Of a stretch of 64,000 nt of DNA, positions 36,050 through 44,775 are shown one piece after another. How positions within the stretch are numbered: position 1 is the first letter of the stretch; each line of letters starts with the position of its first letter. The stretch covers positions 1 through 64,000 of the forward strand of contig JBLNBX010000090.1 of the NCBI GenBank assembly GCA_050260275.1, in the 5' to 3' direction. Below the pieces are notes generated by a model. It did no database searches, was not told the DNA's origin, and worked only from the letters and a program-made list of their open reading frames with translations. A program made the position numbers and the translations under genes. Source of the stretch: DATMXS01 sp050260275 (GTDB lineage Bacteria; Acidobacteriota; Terriglobia; Bryobacterales; Bryobacteraceae).

Positions 36050-38185
36050 CTACTGTTTTGCGAGCGATTCGAGCAGCGCGATCATGCGCGGGGCCGCCGA
36101 GCGGTCACCGCCGTACCGGAGGTCATGGTACGCGGCGGTGAACTCCCGTACTGCCGTTGCGAGGGGAGAGGGGGGAATCTGGCGCGCAAACTCGGCCGGT
36201 GTGGTCCAGGCGGGCTTGGTGTAGCCGCGGCGGGCGAGCAGGCGCAGCATACGCTCGTAGAGCAAGGTGGCGTCGGATGGCCGGGCGCCGCCGCGTTTGG
36301 CCTCCCGAACCCGCGTGCGCGCCACCCACGAGCGAAGCGCCACCGGTCCCCAGAACCACAGCGCGATGGCGGCTGCGATGAAGAGCACTGCGTGAAGCCC
36401 GTGCCGCTCCACCGCGTCCAGCGTTCCGGCTGCGATGCTCGTCAAACGATCGCGAAGGCTCTCATACCAGCGCGTTCCCACATCGCGGCTGCCGGTCTCC
36501 ATCCAGGCGGCGAGCGTCAACTGCCGGTCCAGGTCGTAGTTCAGCACCCACTCGTGCCAGAAAGTCTCCGCAGCGTCGAGGTAGAACCCGGCGCGTGTCC
36601 AGATCGTCTCGCGCGGCGCGGCAGCCGGCGGCGTCGGATCGTATGCCACCCAGCCTGCTCCGGGAATCCACGCTTCCACCCAACTATGCGCGTCGGAAGC
36701 GCGCACCACGTACCAGCCGCTGACGGGGTTGTAGACGCCGCTCTGAAATCCCGTGGCCACGCGCGCGGGAATGCCGATTGAGCGCAGCATGACCGCCATC
36801 GCCGAGGCGAAGTACTCGCAATGCCCCTTCCTGCGCTGGAACAGAAAAGTGGCGAGCGGATCGGGATCGTACGTTTTCGGCAGCTCGGTGGTGTAGCCGT
36901 AGTGTCTTCGCAGATAGCTCTCGATAGCGCGTGCCCGCGCGGCTTCCGAGGCGGCGCCCGAGCTTATCCGGCGGGCGAGCGCCCTGATGCGCGGGTCTAT
37001 TTCCGGCAGTTGCAGGTTCTCATGCCGCGCGACATCGGAGAGCTGAGGCTGGTAGGCCGCTACTGGCGCGGATCCGTCGTCCAGGAAGGCGTGCACGCCG
37101 TAGTGGACGTTCTCGGCCTTGCCGTAGCGCAGCCGCAGGCCATCGTGCGAGTTGCGCACGATCTCCGGCACGTCGATCTTGATGAACTCGGGCGTCCCCG
37201 CGAAAAACAGGGCGTCGCTCGCAATCGAGTGCAGCCGCACCTCGTAGCTTATGCGCGTGCCGTTGCGCCAGCGCTGCGGATTGTCCGCTACCGTCACGAG
37301 TCCGTCGACGACCTTGGTCGGTGTCTCCGGCTCGGCGGTGTTGAACCAGCGCCGGCCGTCGAACCGGCTGAGCGCGTTGCCGCGCCATTTGAGTCCGCCC
37401 GGCGCGTTGGCCGACCACATGCGAACGTGGAGCACCGGCGTGCTCACATTGCGCAGTTTGCCGATCTCGCCCAGCCGCATCTCGTTCGAGAAGCCCGGCA
37501 CGCGGTACCCTTCCGGCACGAGGTGCTGGAACGCGGCCCGGGCAGTGCGAGGGAGCAGGAAGAACATCCCTCCGGTCAGCGTCAGTATCCCGATCGACAG
37601 CATCACGGCGGCGGCTGCAAGCCGCGGCGTTACCGGCCTCATCGCGCCGCGGGCGATGTTGCCGTGCCGGCGCGCCGAGCGGCGGATCTCGGCGCTCGTG
37701 AACGTCGCCACGGCGAACATCAGAAACAGCGCAAGAAACACGAAAAAGCTAAGGCTGGTGGACAGAATCGAGGCGGCCAGCAGCTCGATAAATGCGATCA
37801 CCGCGACGAAGATATGGTCGCGCGCCGTGCGTGCAGTAATGATTCGCAGAACAGCGAGAAAAAACACGAGATGAACCGAAGCCGCGAGAAAATCTCGCGA
37901 CAGGAAGGCGTAATCGGCAAGATAGAACGCCATGTAGCCGAGCGTGAGCCCGGCCACGACACGCGCCGGCGCCTCGAACCGGATCACGCCGCAGATGATC
38001 AGCGCGCGCGCTGCCAGCCCTAGTGCTGTGAGCGCGGCCGTAGGTGTATCGAGGTACCCGGACGCGGCGACGGCGAAGTACCCGCTCGCCACAAGGCCAA
38101 GCAGCGAGAACTCGAAGAACCGGTCCACTGCGACGGCCGGGCTCGTGTTCGCGCTCGTCCCGATTTTCTCCGGCATAGGCGCCAC
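36050..38185 (-). CDS. TgpA-like membrane transglutaminase-domain protein
   Basis: 711 residues. About seven membrane helices in 25-212 (DUF3488-like), a beta-rich periplasmic region, then a transglutaminase core with the intact triad Cys456 (KGHCEYFASAMAVMLRSIG), His500 (SDAHSWVEAW) and Asp516 (VAYDPTPP). A membrane helix near 605-630 precedes a C-terminal DUF4129-like tail. Periplasmic TgpA of Pseudomonas is essential there; the substrate is unknown. The lipoprotein gene upstream ends 1 nt before its start. Confidence 0.92.
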   Translation of the reverse strand: MAPMPEKIGTSANTSPAVAVDRFFEFSLLGLVASGYFAVAASGYLDTPTAALTALGLAARALIICGVIRFEAPARVVAGLTLGYMAFYLADYAFLSRDFLAASVHLVFFLAVLRIITARTARDHIFVAVIAFIELLAASILSTSLSFFVFLALFLMFAVATFTSAEIRRSARRHGNIARGAMRPVTPRLAAAAVMLSIGILTLTGGMFFLLPRTARAAFQHLVPEGYRVPGFSNEMRLGEIGKLRNVSTPVLHVRMWSANAPGGLKWRGNALSRFDGRRWFNTAEPETPTKVVDGLVTVADNPQRWRNGTRISYEVRLHSIASDALFFAGTPEFIKIDVPEIVRNSHDGLRLRYGKAENVHYGVHAFLDDGSAPVAAYQPQLSDVARHENLQLPEIDPRIRALARRISSGAASEAARARAIESYLRRHYGYTTELPKTYDPDPLATFLFQRRKGHCEYFASAMAVMLRSIGIPARVATGFQSGVYNPVSGWYVVRASDAHSWVEAWIPGAGWVAYDPTPPAAAPRETIWTRAGFYLDAAETFWHEWVLNYDLDRQLTLAAWMETGSRDVGTRWYESLRDRLTSIAAGTLDAVERHGLHAVLFIAAAIALWFWGPVALRSWVARTRVREAKRGGARPSDATLLYERMLRLLARRGYTKPAWTTPAEFARQIPPSPLATAVREFTAAYHDLRYGGDRSAAPRMIALLESLAKQ

Positions 38186-38186
38186 C

Positions 38187-38591
38187 CTACTCCGGCAGCT
38201 TGTCGCGGAACGCCCTGACGAAGGCGATCAGGTCCTTGCGGTTCGCGCCCTCCGCATACCCGAACAGCCGCCCGCGGTAGAACGGCTGCACGCCCTCGCG
38301 ATGACGCCACGACTGCATCAGCGCGAACGCGCTCGGCTCCGTTTGCAAGCGCACGAGCAGGACGGAAATGCGCTCGCCGTTTGTGTACTCTGCGCGGACT
38401 GCCTGTTCTGGCGAACGCTCGCGGATGGCGGGATCGAGGTCGTTGATCTCCACCGGGTCGGTCTTCGCGCGGCGCCAGCCGTTCACCTCCTCCGGCAGCG
38501 CCTCCGCGACCGGACGTGCGCACCCGCCGAGCACGGCGAGCGCGCCGAAAACAGGCATGCACAGCGCCAGCGTGCGGCGGCTCAACCTCAC
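38187..38591 (-). CDS. Lipoprotein, DUF6599-like
   Basis: 134 residues with signal sequence and lipobox VLGGC (acylated Cys near residue 24). The mature domain shows EEVNGWRRAK, AEYTNGERISVLLVRL and a terminal AFVRAFRDKLPE, the pattern of DUF6599 proteins in Acidobacteria (family recalled, not searched). Directly upstream of and coupled to the transglutaminase gene, so the pair probably acts together in the periplasm. Confidence 0.75.
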   Translation of the reverse strand: MRLSRRTLALCMPVFGALAVLGGCARPVAEALPEEVNGWRRAKTDPVEINDLDPAIRERSPEQAVRAEYTNGERISVLLVRLQTEPSAFALMQSWRHREGVQPFYRGRLFGYAEGANRKDLIAFVRAFRDKLPE

Positions 38592-38613
38592 GCCTCTATG
38601 TTAAAACGAGTAG

Positions 38614-40500
38614 GTGCGCCTGTCGTTTTCCAACGATACTCCAGAGGGTCAGACTGAGGCGCAGTTCGTCCGCTTCCACAAAGACCGCCTCTGGGAGCGC
38701 CTGAGTGAGGCGGCCCGCGAGACCGCTCAGCGCGGCGAGGCGGCGTTGGATCGTTCCGACCCGCTCGTCCGGATCGGCATCGAGTTCGGTTGCGATGGAC
38801 GTGTTCTGCGCGATGGTTGCGCCGTGTTTCACATCGCCAGGCAGGCGCCCGCGCATCCCGAGTGGGCCTCCGGCATCGTGTCCGAGATCGAGGCTCTGCG
38901 CGCTGGCATCCGGACCGAGCACAACCAGCCTCTGCGGTTCGTCATCTGGGCTGGCGTAGGCGGATCGGTCGAGGACAAGTGCATGTACGCCGCGGCCGGA
39001 CTGCTGCGGCGCGGGCCCCGCTCCTACATCCTCGATTCCGCCGACCCCGCCAAGCTGCGCAACATACTCGAAGACATAGAGAGGCGGCACGCGCTCTCCA
39101 TCACTTCGATACTGCGCAGCACGCTTGTCGCCGGGTTGGCCACGGGTATGACGTCATACGAGCCCGTGGTGAATCTCGAGAAGCTCTACAACCTGTACGA
39201 GCGTTACCGCATCGACAGCAGGCCCAATTTCTTGTACATGGCGCCCCGCGGCTCGCTTCTGGAACGTTTCGGAGAGGAGCGAGGCTGCCGCCGGGTGGAA
39301 TGGCAGCTCGACGGGGGCAATTCTCTTGCCGGCCGGCACAGCGCACCTCTCACACGCGGCAGCCTGTATCCGCTGGCTCTCGCCCGGCAGGACCTGGCCT
39401 CCTGGATGGAAGGTGCGAACCTCTCCCGGGAAGACGTAAGCACCGCCTGGCGGCTCGCATCCTTCATCAACGCGCAGGGATTGGCCGGCCGCGACAAGCT
39501 CACCCTGCTGTTGCCGAAAGCCTGGGCCGGCGCGGGCATCTGGACGAAACAGAACTTCGAGCAGAGCCTGGGAAAGAGCGCCGATCTCGGCCTCAAGGTC
39601 GTGCTGCCCACGAAAACCCGGCTGGCGGATTTGAGATCGCCGCGCGATCCCGCGCAGGACCGCGCATTCCTCGTTGTGCAGGTGAAGGGACTCGAGGGCC
39701 CCGACTCTCGCAAGGTTGCCGCGGCTAGGCGCGCCGGGTATCCCGTCGCGGTGCTCACGCTGCCGCGCGCGACGCCGCTGTCGCGCTACATGCAGTTCAT
39801 TCATTACGCCGTGTTCGGCGTAGCCTGGCTGCGGGGTATGAACTTCGCGAGCGAACCGGGAGGCGAGCTGTACAAGGAGATCGCGCAGCGGCTGTACTCG
39901 GAAGCGCAGGCGGCGGGCGGCATGGAACGCACGCGCGCCTGGCAATCGATGCTGAGGTGCGAGCGGCAGGCCTGCCACAGAGGGCTGGTGACGCTTCGCT
40001 ACGACCGCCTTCCTTTCGACCCCTGCGCGGCGGACAGCGCGCCGGAGCTGTACGCCTCGATCCTTCGCCGGCTCGTGTCCGAGAAGCAGGTGGAATACGG
40101 CGAGCTGACCTACTTCGGTGACACGCGCTACTCCGCGCGCGGTATGGCCATCCGCAGACGCCTGGAACGCGCCGCCGAGCGCCTCTTCGCCGAACGGCTC
40201 AAGATGCCCGCGGACGTCTACGAAGGCCCCGCGATGAACCATACGTATCACGAGATGATCATTGGGCACGGGAAATGCTTCTCGACGGTGCTGCTCAGCG
40301 AATCGGTAGACCAGTACCCGGCGGCCCGGTACTCGCCCGACTATCACCTCGCGCAGTTTCTGGCTACGCAGATGGCCCTTTCAGAGCGCGGCCGCCCTGT
40401 TGTCTCGGTTACCTTAAGAGATACGGGAGATGAGAGCCTGCGCGCGCTCGAGGACTTCTTCCATCGCGCAGCTCAAGCCCTCAAAGCCAGGGTGGTGTAG
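38614..40500 (+). CDS. Divergent phosphoglucose isomerase (SIS-fold) homologue
   Basis: 628 residues, GTG start. It aligns by motif with the isomerase half of transaldolase-PGI fusions but lacks a transaldolase. Seen: SIS nucleotide-like loop WAGVGGSVEDK (113-122), ILDSADPAKLRNIL, the Arg site NSLAGRHSAPL (R241), KNFEQSLGK-like base region at 313-321, a His in QFIHYAVF, and GELYK where PGI has its catalytic VELGK lysine. The sugar loops and the base glutamate region are altered. It may be a real isomerase with shifted specificity or a regulatory relative. It heads a run with a 50-residue membrane protein, rph and rdgB. Confidence 0.7.
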   Translation: MRLSFSNDTPEGQTEAQFVRFHKDRLWERLSEAARETAQRGEAALDRSDPLVRIGIEFGCDGRVLRDGCAVFHIARQAPAHPEWASGIVSEIEALRAGIRTEHNQPLRFVIWAGVGGSVEDKCMYAAAGLLRRGPRSYILDSADPAKLRNILEDIERRHALSITSILRSTLVAGLATGMTSYEPVVNLEKLYNLYERYRIDSRPNFLYMAPRGSLLERFGEERGCRRVEWQLDGGNSLAGRHSAPLTRGSLYPLALARQDLASWMEGANLSREDVSTAWRLASFINAQGLAGRDKLTLLLPKAWAGAGIWTKQNFEQSLGKSADLGLKVVLPTKTRLADLRSPRDPAQDRAFLVVQVKGLEGPDSRKVAAARRAGYPVAVLTLPRATPLSRYMQFIHYAVFGVAWLRGMNFASEPGGELYKEIAQRLYSEAQAAGGMERTRAWQSMLRCERQACHRGLVTLRYDRLPFDPCAADSAPELYASILRRLVSEKQVEYGELTYFGDTRYSARGMAIRRRLERAAERLFAERLKMPADVYEGPAMNHTYHEMIIGHGKCFSTVLLSESVDQYPAARYSPDYHLAQFLATQMALSERGRPVVSVTLRDTGDESLRALEDFFHRAAQALKARVV

Positions 40501-40503
40501 CAA

Positions 40504-40656
40504 ATGGCAAAGATCAGACCCGCTCGCGCGGGCCGGCAGAGACAGTCAAAGGTAAGAAGCTGGGCCAAAGGCGTACCGTGCCTCGTGGTCGTGCTCGGTT
40601 TGTTCGTGATACTGACGTTGCTGCTCACATCCATACTCTCGACCGGCGTGAGATGA
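40504..40656 (+). CDS. 50-residue single-pass membrane protein
   Basis: The ATG at 40504 lies 3 nt after the preceding stop. The product is a very basic N-terminus (MAKIRPARAGRQRQSK) followed by one hydrophobic helix VPCLVVVLGLFVILTLLL and a short tail. Its TGA overlaps the rph ATG (ATGA), indicating translational coupling. No known family recognised. The tight position between two genes and the clear charge-then-helix design argue that it is real. Confidence 0.7.
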   Translation: MAKIRPARAGRQRQSKVRSWAKGVPCLVVVLGLFVILTLLLTSILSTGVR

Positions 40657-41375
40657 CGATCAGAAGCGACGGACGCGCCCCCGGCCGCATGCGGCCGGTC
40701 ACCATACAGCCAGGATTTCTGCTAACGGCCGAAGGCTCCGCGCTGATTGAGATAGGCAACACGCGCGTGCTCTGCGCCGCCACGGTCGAGGACACGGTGC
40801 CCCAGTTTCTGCGCGGCAGCGGCCGCGGGTGGGTGACCGCCGAGTACGGCATGCTGCCCCGCTCCACCGCTACGCGCACCCCGCGCGAGGTGAGCCGCGG
40901 ACGCCCGTCCGGCCGCACACACGAAATTCAGCGGCTCATCGGCCGCTCGCTTCGTGCCGTCTGCGACCTCGCGGCTTTGGGCGAGCGCACGGTGATTCTC
41001 GATTGCGACGTGCTGCAAGCCGACGGCGGCACGCGAACGGCGGCGATCACCGGCGCATGGGTTGCCCTCGCCATCGCACTGCGCCAACTGGTGAGCTTCA
41101 ACGTCCTCAAGGCAGATCCGCTGCGCGACCAGGTGGCCGCGGTCAGCGTGGGCATCAGCGGCGGCGTGCCGCTGCTTGACCTCGCCTACGATGAGGACTC
41201 TGGCGCCGATGTGGATATGAATGTCGTCATGACCGGCTCGGGCCGTTTCGTCGAAATTCAGGCCACGGCCGAGCAGACGCCCTATGACGACTCCCAACTG
41301 GCGGAGCTGATATCTCTCGCGCGCATCGGCATTGCGGAACTGCTCGAAGCTCAGAAGCGGGCGCTCGGATTGTGA
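40653..41375 (+). CDS. rph: Ribonuclease PH
   Basis: 240 residues from the ATG at 40653, the usual start (MTIRSDGRAPGRMRPVTI). Phosphorolytic 3' trimming of tRNA precursors. Seen: VLCAATVED, the RNA-binding GRGWVTAEYGMLPRST, GRPSGRTHEIQRLIGRSLRA, DCDVLQADGGTRTAAITGA, and the catalytic region DLAYDEDSGADVDMN. Length matches the family. Overlaps the small membrane protein gene and rdgB by 4 nt each. Confidence 0.97.
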   Translation: MTIRSDGRAPGRMRPVTIQPGFLLTAEGSALIEIGNTRVLCAATVEDTVPQFLRGSGRGWVTAEYGMLPRSTATRTPREVSRGRPSGRTHEIQRLIGRSLRAVCDLAALGERTVILDCDVLQADGGTRTAAITGAWVALAIALRQLVSFNVLKADPLRDQVAAVSVGISGGVPLLDLAYDEDSGADVDMNVVMTGSGRFVEIQATAEQTPYDDSQLAELISLARIGIAELLEAQKRALGL

Positions 41376-41971
41376 TCACCCTTTACTGCGCTACAACGAA
41401 TCCGGGGAAGTTGCGCGAGTTCCGGCTGGCTGCCGAAACCTATGCCCCCGGTCTTGCCGATGTGGTCTCGTTGCCCCGTCTGGCGGATATTCCTCCCGTT
41501 GAGGAGACCGGCGTCACGTTCGAGGAGAACGCCATCCAGAAAGCGATGTACTACGGCGCGCACGCACCCGGGCTGCTGTTCGCCGACGATTCGGGACTGG
41601 AGGTGGACGCGCTCGGAGGCGCGCCCGGCGTGCTCTCCGCGCGCTTTGCCGGGCCGAACGCCACCGACCCGGCCAACAACGCACTGCTGCTCGAACGGCT
41701 CGCGAACGCCGCCGATCGCACCGCACGCTTCGTATGCGCTATCGCGCTCGCCGGCCAGGGCCGGATCCTGCGCACGTTCCGTGGAGTAGTGGAAGGCCGC
41801 ATCGTTCACGAGCCCACCGGACCGAACGGTTTCGGCTACGATCCGCTGTTCTACTATGAGCCCTTCGGATGCACGTTTGGCGAGGTGAGCGCCGATCGCA
41901 AGCTCACAGTGAGCCATCGCGGCGCTGCGCTCAAGGCCATGTTCGAGTGGCTGGCCGCGCGCGAGCGGTGA
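41372..41971 (+). CDS. rdgB: Non-canonical purine NTP pyrophosphatase (ITPase)
   Basis: 199 residues, GTG start overlapping rph. Hydrolyses ITP, XTP and dITP to keep them out of nucleic acids. Family motifs: CATTNPGKLREF, VEETGVTFEENAIQKA, FADDSGLEVDALGG, GPNGFGYDPLFY and SHRGAALKAM. The rph-rdgB pairing is common in bacteria. Confidence 0.96.
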   Translation: MITLYCATTNPGKLREFRLAAETYAPGLADVVSLPRLADIPPVEETGVTFEENAIQKAMYYGAHAPGLLFADDSGLEVDALGGAPGVLSARFAGPNATDPANNALLLERLANAADRTARFVCAIALAGQGRILRTFRGVVEGRIVHEPTGPNGFGYDPLFYYEPFGCTFGEVSADRKLTVSHRGAALKAMFEWLAARER

Positions 41972-42007
41972 GCCGCGCCGCCTGGCGCACCCAAGGCAGA
42001 GGCCGGC

Positions 42008-43102
42008 TCAACGGCTGATCCAACCGCCGCCGAGCACGAGATCGCCGTCGTAAAACACCGCAGCCTGGCCCGGTGTCACGGCGCGCTGCGGCTCCTCGAA
42101 CGTGACCTCATCGCCTCGGACGACCGCCGGCGCGGCGTCGTGTTTGTTGCGGATCTTCACCGCGGCGGAGAACTCGGCCGGCTGCTTGTCGAAGGCGATC
42201 CAGTTGGCGTCGCGTATTCGAAACGACCGCCGCAACAACTCGTCGTTGCGTCCCACGATGACGCGCCGCGTTGCCGGGTCGGTGGCGACAACGTAGAGCG
42301 GCTCGCCGATGGCGACGTTCAGGCCGCGACGCTGTCCGACGGTAAAACGATGGATGCCGGCATGACGCCCGAGCACGCGACCGGAGGTTGTGACGATCTC
42401 GCCCTCTCCCACAGCGGAACCGGGGCTCGCGTCCGGCGGGTCATTTCCTGCCCCGGCCAGGCCCGAGTGCGCCTCCACGAATGAGGCGTAATCGTTCTCC
42501 GGCACGAAGCATATCTCCTGGCTGTCGCTTTTTTCGGCTACGGGCAGGCCCCACTCGCGCGCGAGTTCGCGCACGCGCGTCTTGGTGAACTCGCCGAGGG
42601 GGAACAGGGCCGCCGCCAGTTGCCGCTGCTCGAGGCCGAACAGAAAATAGCTCTGGTCCCGAGCGGGGTCCGCGGCGCGCCGGAGCAGAAAGCGCCCCTT
42701 GCCGCGCTCTATCCGTGCGTAGTGCCCCGTGGCCAGGCGCGATGCCCCAAGCGCTTCGGCCGCCTCGAGCAGTAGCCCGAATTTGATGCGCGGGTTGCAC
42801 AGCGCACACGGGCACGGCGTGAGCCCGGTGAGGTAGCTTGCGACGAACGGGCGCACCACCTCGCGCTCGAACTCGCCGCGAAGATCGAGCACGTGGTGCT
42901 CTATGCCGAGGTATGCGGCCACGCGCGCAGCATCCGCTTCCGCTGCGCTGGCCGGCTTCCCGTCAGCATCCAACCCGGCCGGCGTGCAGAGCCGCATGGT
43001 CAGCCCAACTACCTTCTCGCCCGCGCGCACGAGCATCGCTGCGGTGGTGGAGCTGTCAACACCGCCGCTCATTGCGACTGCGATTTTTCCTGCTGCGGGC
43101 AT
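42008..43102 (-). CDS. mnmA: tRNA-specific 2-thiouridylase
   Basis: 364 residues. Inserts sulfur at U34 of Lys, Glu and Gln tRNAs. PP-loop AMSGGVDSSTTA binds ATP; the two catalytic cysteines are in PCPCALCNPRIKF and SQEICFVPENDY; RIKFGLLLEAAE and GQRRGLNVAIGEPLYV match family blocks. The first motif reads TPCPCALCN instead of the common TPNPC, giving an extra Cys. Divergent from the SAM hydroxide adenosyltransferase gene. Confidence 0.95.
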   Translation of the reverse strand: MPAAGKIAVAMSGGVDSSTTAAMLVRAGEKVVGLTMRLCTPAGLDADGKPASAAEADAARVAAYLGIEHHVLDLRGEFEREVVRPFVASYLTGLTPCPCALCNPRIKFGLLLEAAEALGASRLATGHYARIERGKGRFLLRRAADPARDQSYFLFGLEQRQLAAALFPLGEFTKTRVRELAREWGLPVAEKSDSQEICFVPENDYASFVEAHSGLAGAGNDPPDASPGSAVGEGEIVTTSGRVLGRHAGIHRFTVGQRRGLNVAIGEPLYVVATDPATRRVIVGRNDELLRRSFRIRDANWIAFDKQPAEFSAAVKIRNKHDAAPAVVRGDEVTFEEPQRAVTPGQAAVFYDGDLVLGGGWISR

Positions 43103-43176
43103 GGCTTACAGGCAGGCGGGGCCATCCGAATTGGTGGATACTGGATGCTTAACCGCTTCCCTCAATTCTAACGGAC

Positions 43177-43965
43177 ATGCCGCGGCCGGTTATAACGCTC
43201 ACCACGGATTTCGGCCTCTCGGACCATTTCGTCGCCTCCATGAAGGGCGTCATCCTGGGCATGCTTCCCGGCGCTGAGATTGTGGACGTATCGCACGAGG
43301 TCGCGCCTTACGGCATCGCCGAAGCGGCGTTCATCATCTCGCAGGTCTACGCGGATTTTCCAAAGAAGACGGTGCACGTTGTCGTGGTGGATCCCGGCGT
43401 AGGCACCGACCGGCGTCCGCTGCTCGTTTCTGCCGCCGGGCAGTACTTCATAGCGCCCGACAACGGCGTCCTGTCGATGGTGTACTCGCGCGAAAAGCAT
43501 TCCGTGCGCGCGATCACAAACACGAAGTACTTCCGCCAGCCAGTCAGCGCCACGTTCCACGGCCGCGACATCTTCGCGCCCTGCGCGGCGCGGCTGGCAC
43601 AAGGCGCCAGCGCGGCCGGCTTCGGCAAGTCCGTGCGCGATTACGTCCGGCTTGCGTTCGACCGGCCCGCCCGCTCCGGCGAACGCACGTGGACAGGGAT
43701 GGTTCTGAAGATCGATCGCTTTGGCAACGTCATAACGAACTTCTCCGTCTCCGAGTTTTCCGGCGTTCGCACGCGGCCCTTCTCGCTCACGGCAGGCGCG
43801 CGGGAGATCACCGTTTTTGCGCGGACATTTGCCGATGGCGCTGCCGGCCAGGTATTCGCGTACGCAGGCAGCGCGGGCTATCTCGAGATAGCTATGAACC
43901 AGGGCTCCGCCGCCCGCGAACTCGGCGTCGCGGCAGGGGCCCTGCTTTCACTGACGATATATTGA
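43177..43965 (+). CDS. SAM hydroxide adenosyltransferase (DUF62 family)
   Basis: 262 residues. This family hydrolyses S-adenosylmethionine to adenosine and methionine and is related to fluorinase and chlorinase. The D-R-H set expected for the hydroxide type is present: Asp and Arg in VVVDPGVGTDRRPLLV, and His in TFHGRDIFAPCAA. The two-domain arrangement is normal, with the start motif ITLTTDFGLSDHFV. The physiological role is unclear in general. It is followed by mutM after 9 nt. Confidence 0.9.
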   Translation: MPRPVITLTTDFGLSDHFVASMKGVILGMLPGAEIVDVSHEVAPYGIAEAAFIISQVYADFPKKTVHVVVVDPGVGTDRRPLLVSAAGQYFIAPDNGVLSMVYSREKHSVRAITNTKYFRQPVSATFHGRDIFAPCAARLAQGASAAGFGKSVRDYVRLAFDRPARSGERTWTGMVLKIDRFGNVITNFSVSEFSGVRTRPFSLTAGAREITVFARTFADGAAGQVFAYAGSAGYLEIAMNQGSAARELGVAAGALLSLTIY

Positions 43966-43974
43966 CCGCGCCCG

Positions 43975-44773
43975 ATGCCTGAGTTGCCCGAAGTCGAAGC
44001 CGTGGTTGCCCGCATCAGGCGCGTCGCGAAGGGCCGCACGATCCGTGAGGTCGAGGTGCTCCGTTCTTCCGCCGTGCGCCCGCAGACCCCGGCGCTCGTG
44101 GCCAGCCGCGCCATTGGCCGCCGCATCGACGATGTGCGCCGCCGCGGCAAGAACATCCTCATCGAGCTTGCGGGCGGATTCACGATTCGCATCCACCTGA
44201 AGCTGACTGGAGAGTTGCATGCGGGCGAGGTGAACCGCTCATCGCGCGTTGTTTTCCACTTGAGCGGATCAAAGCAACTGGTCTTCGACGAGCCGTGGGC
44301 GCTTGGAACGGTAAATGTGCTCGACCGTGACAAGGCTCGCGAAGGCGCTTGCAGGACTCGGTCCCGAGCCGCTATCGCGCGAGTTCACCGTGGATGGTTT
44401 CGTGAAGGCGGCAGCCAGTTCGCGTCTGCCCGCGAAGCTGTTTCTCATGGATCAGAAGCGGGTTGCCGGCCTTGGCAACGTGTATGCGGCCGAGGCGCTC
44501 TTTCGCGCCGGCATCCACCCGGCCCGGCCCATGAACAGACTGAGTGCGGACAGGGCTCGCGTACTGTACGATGCCATTCGCGATGTGCTACGGGAAGCTG
44601 TGAGATCTGCTAAGATCGCATACAACCGTCCCGGCAAGTACACGGAAGCGGCAGAATGGCCACGCGCAGTGTATCGCCGGGAGGGCGAAACCTGTCTGCG
44701 CTGTGGCGCCCGCATACGCCGCATCAAGCAGGCGGGCCGGTCCACATACTTCTGCGCGCGTTGCCAAAGGTAA
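43975..44773 (+). pseudogene. mutM: Formamidopyrimidine-DNA glycosylase, interrupted by a single frameshift
   Basis: The N-terminal part (frame from 43975) carries the catalytic MPELPEVEAV (Pro2, Glu3) and the Lys in RRGKNILIEL, and reads correctly to VNVLDRDK. The remainder continues one base later, as LAKALAGLGPEPLSREF through MDQKRVAGLGNVYAAE to the zinc finger CLRCGARI...CARC and the stop at 44773. The shift falls at GACAAGGCTCGCG (about 44330-44338): dropping one G of the AAGG run restores a full-length protein of about 265 residues. All catalytic and zinc residues survive, so this is a very recent mutation or a sequencing error. Confidence 0.88.
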
Positions 44774-44775
44774 GG

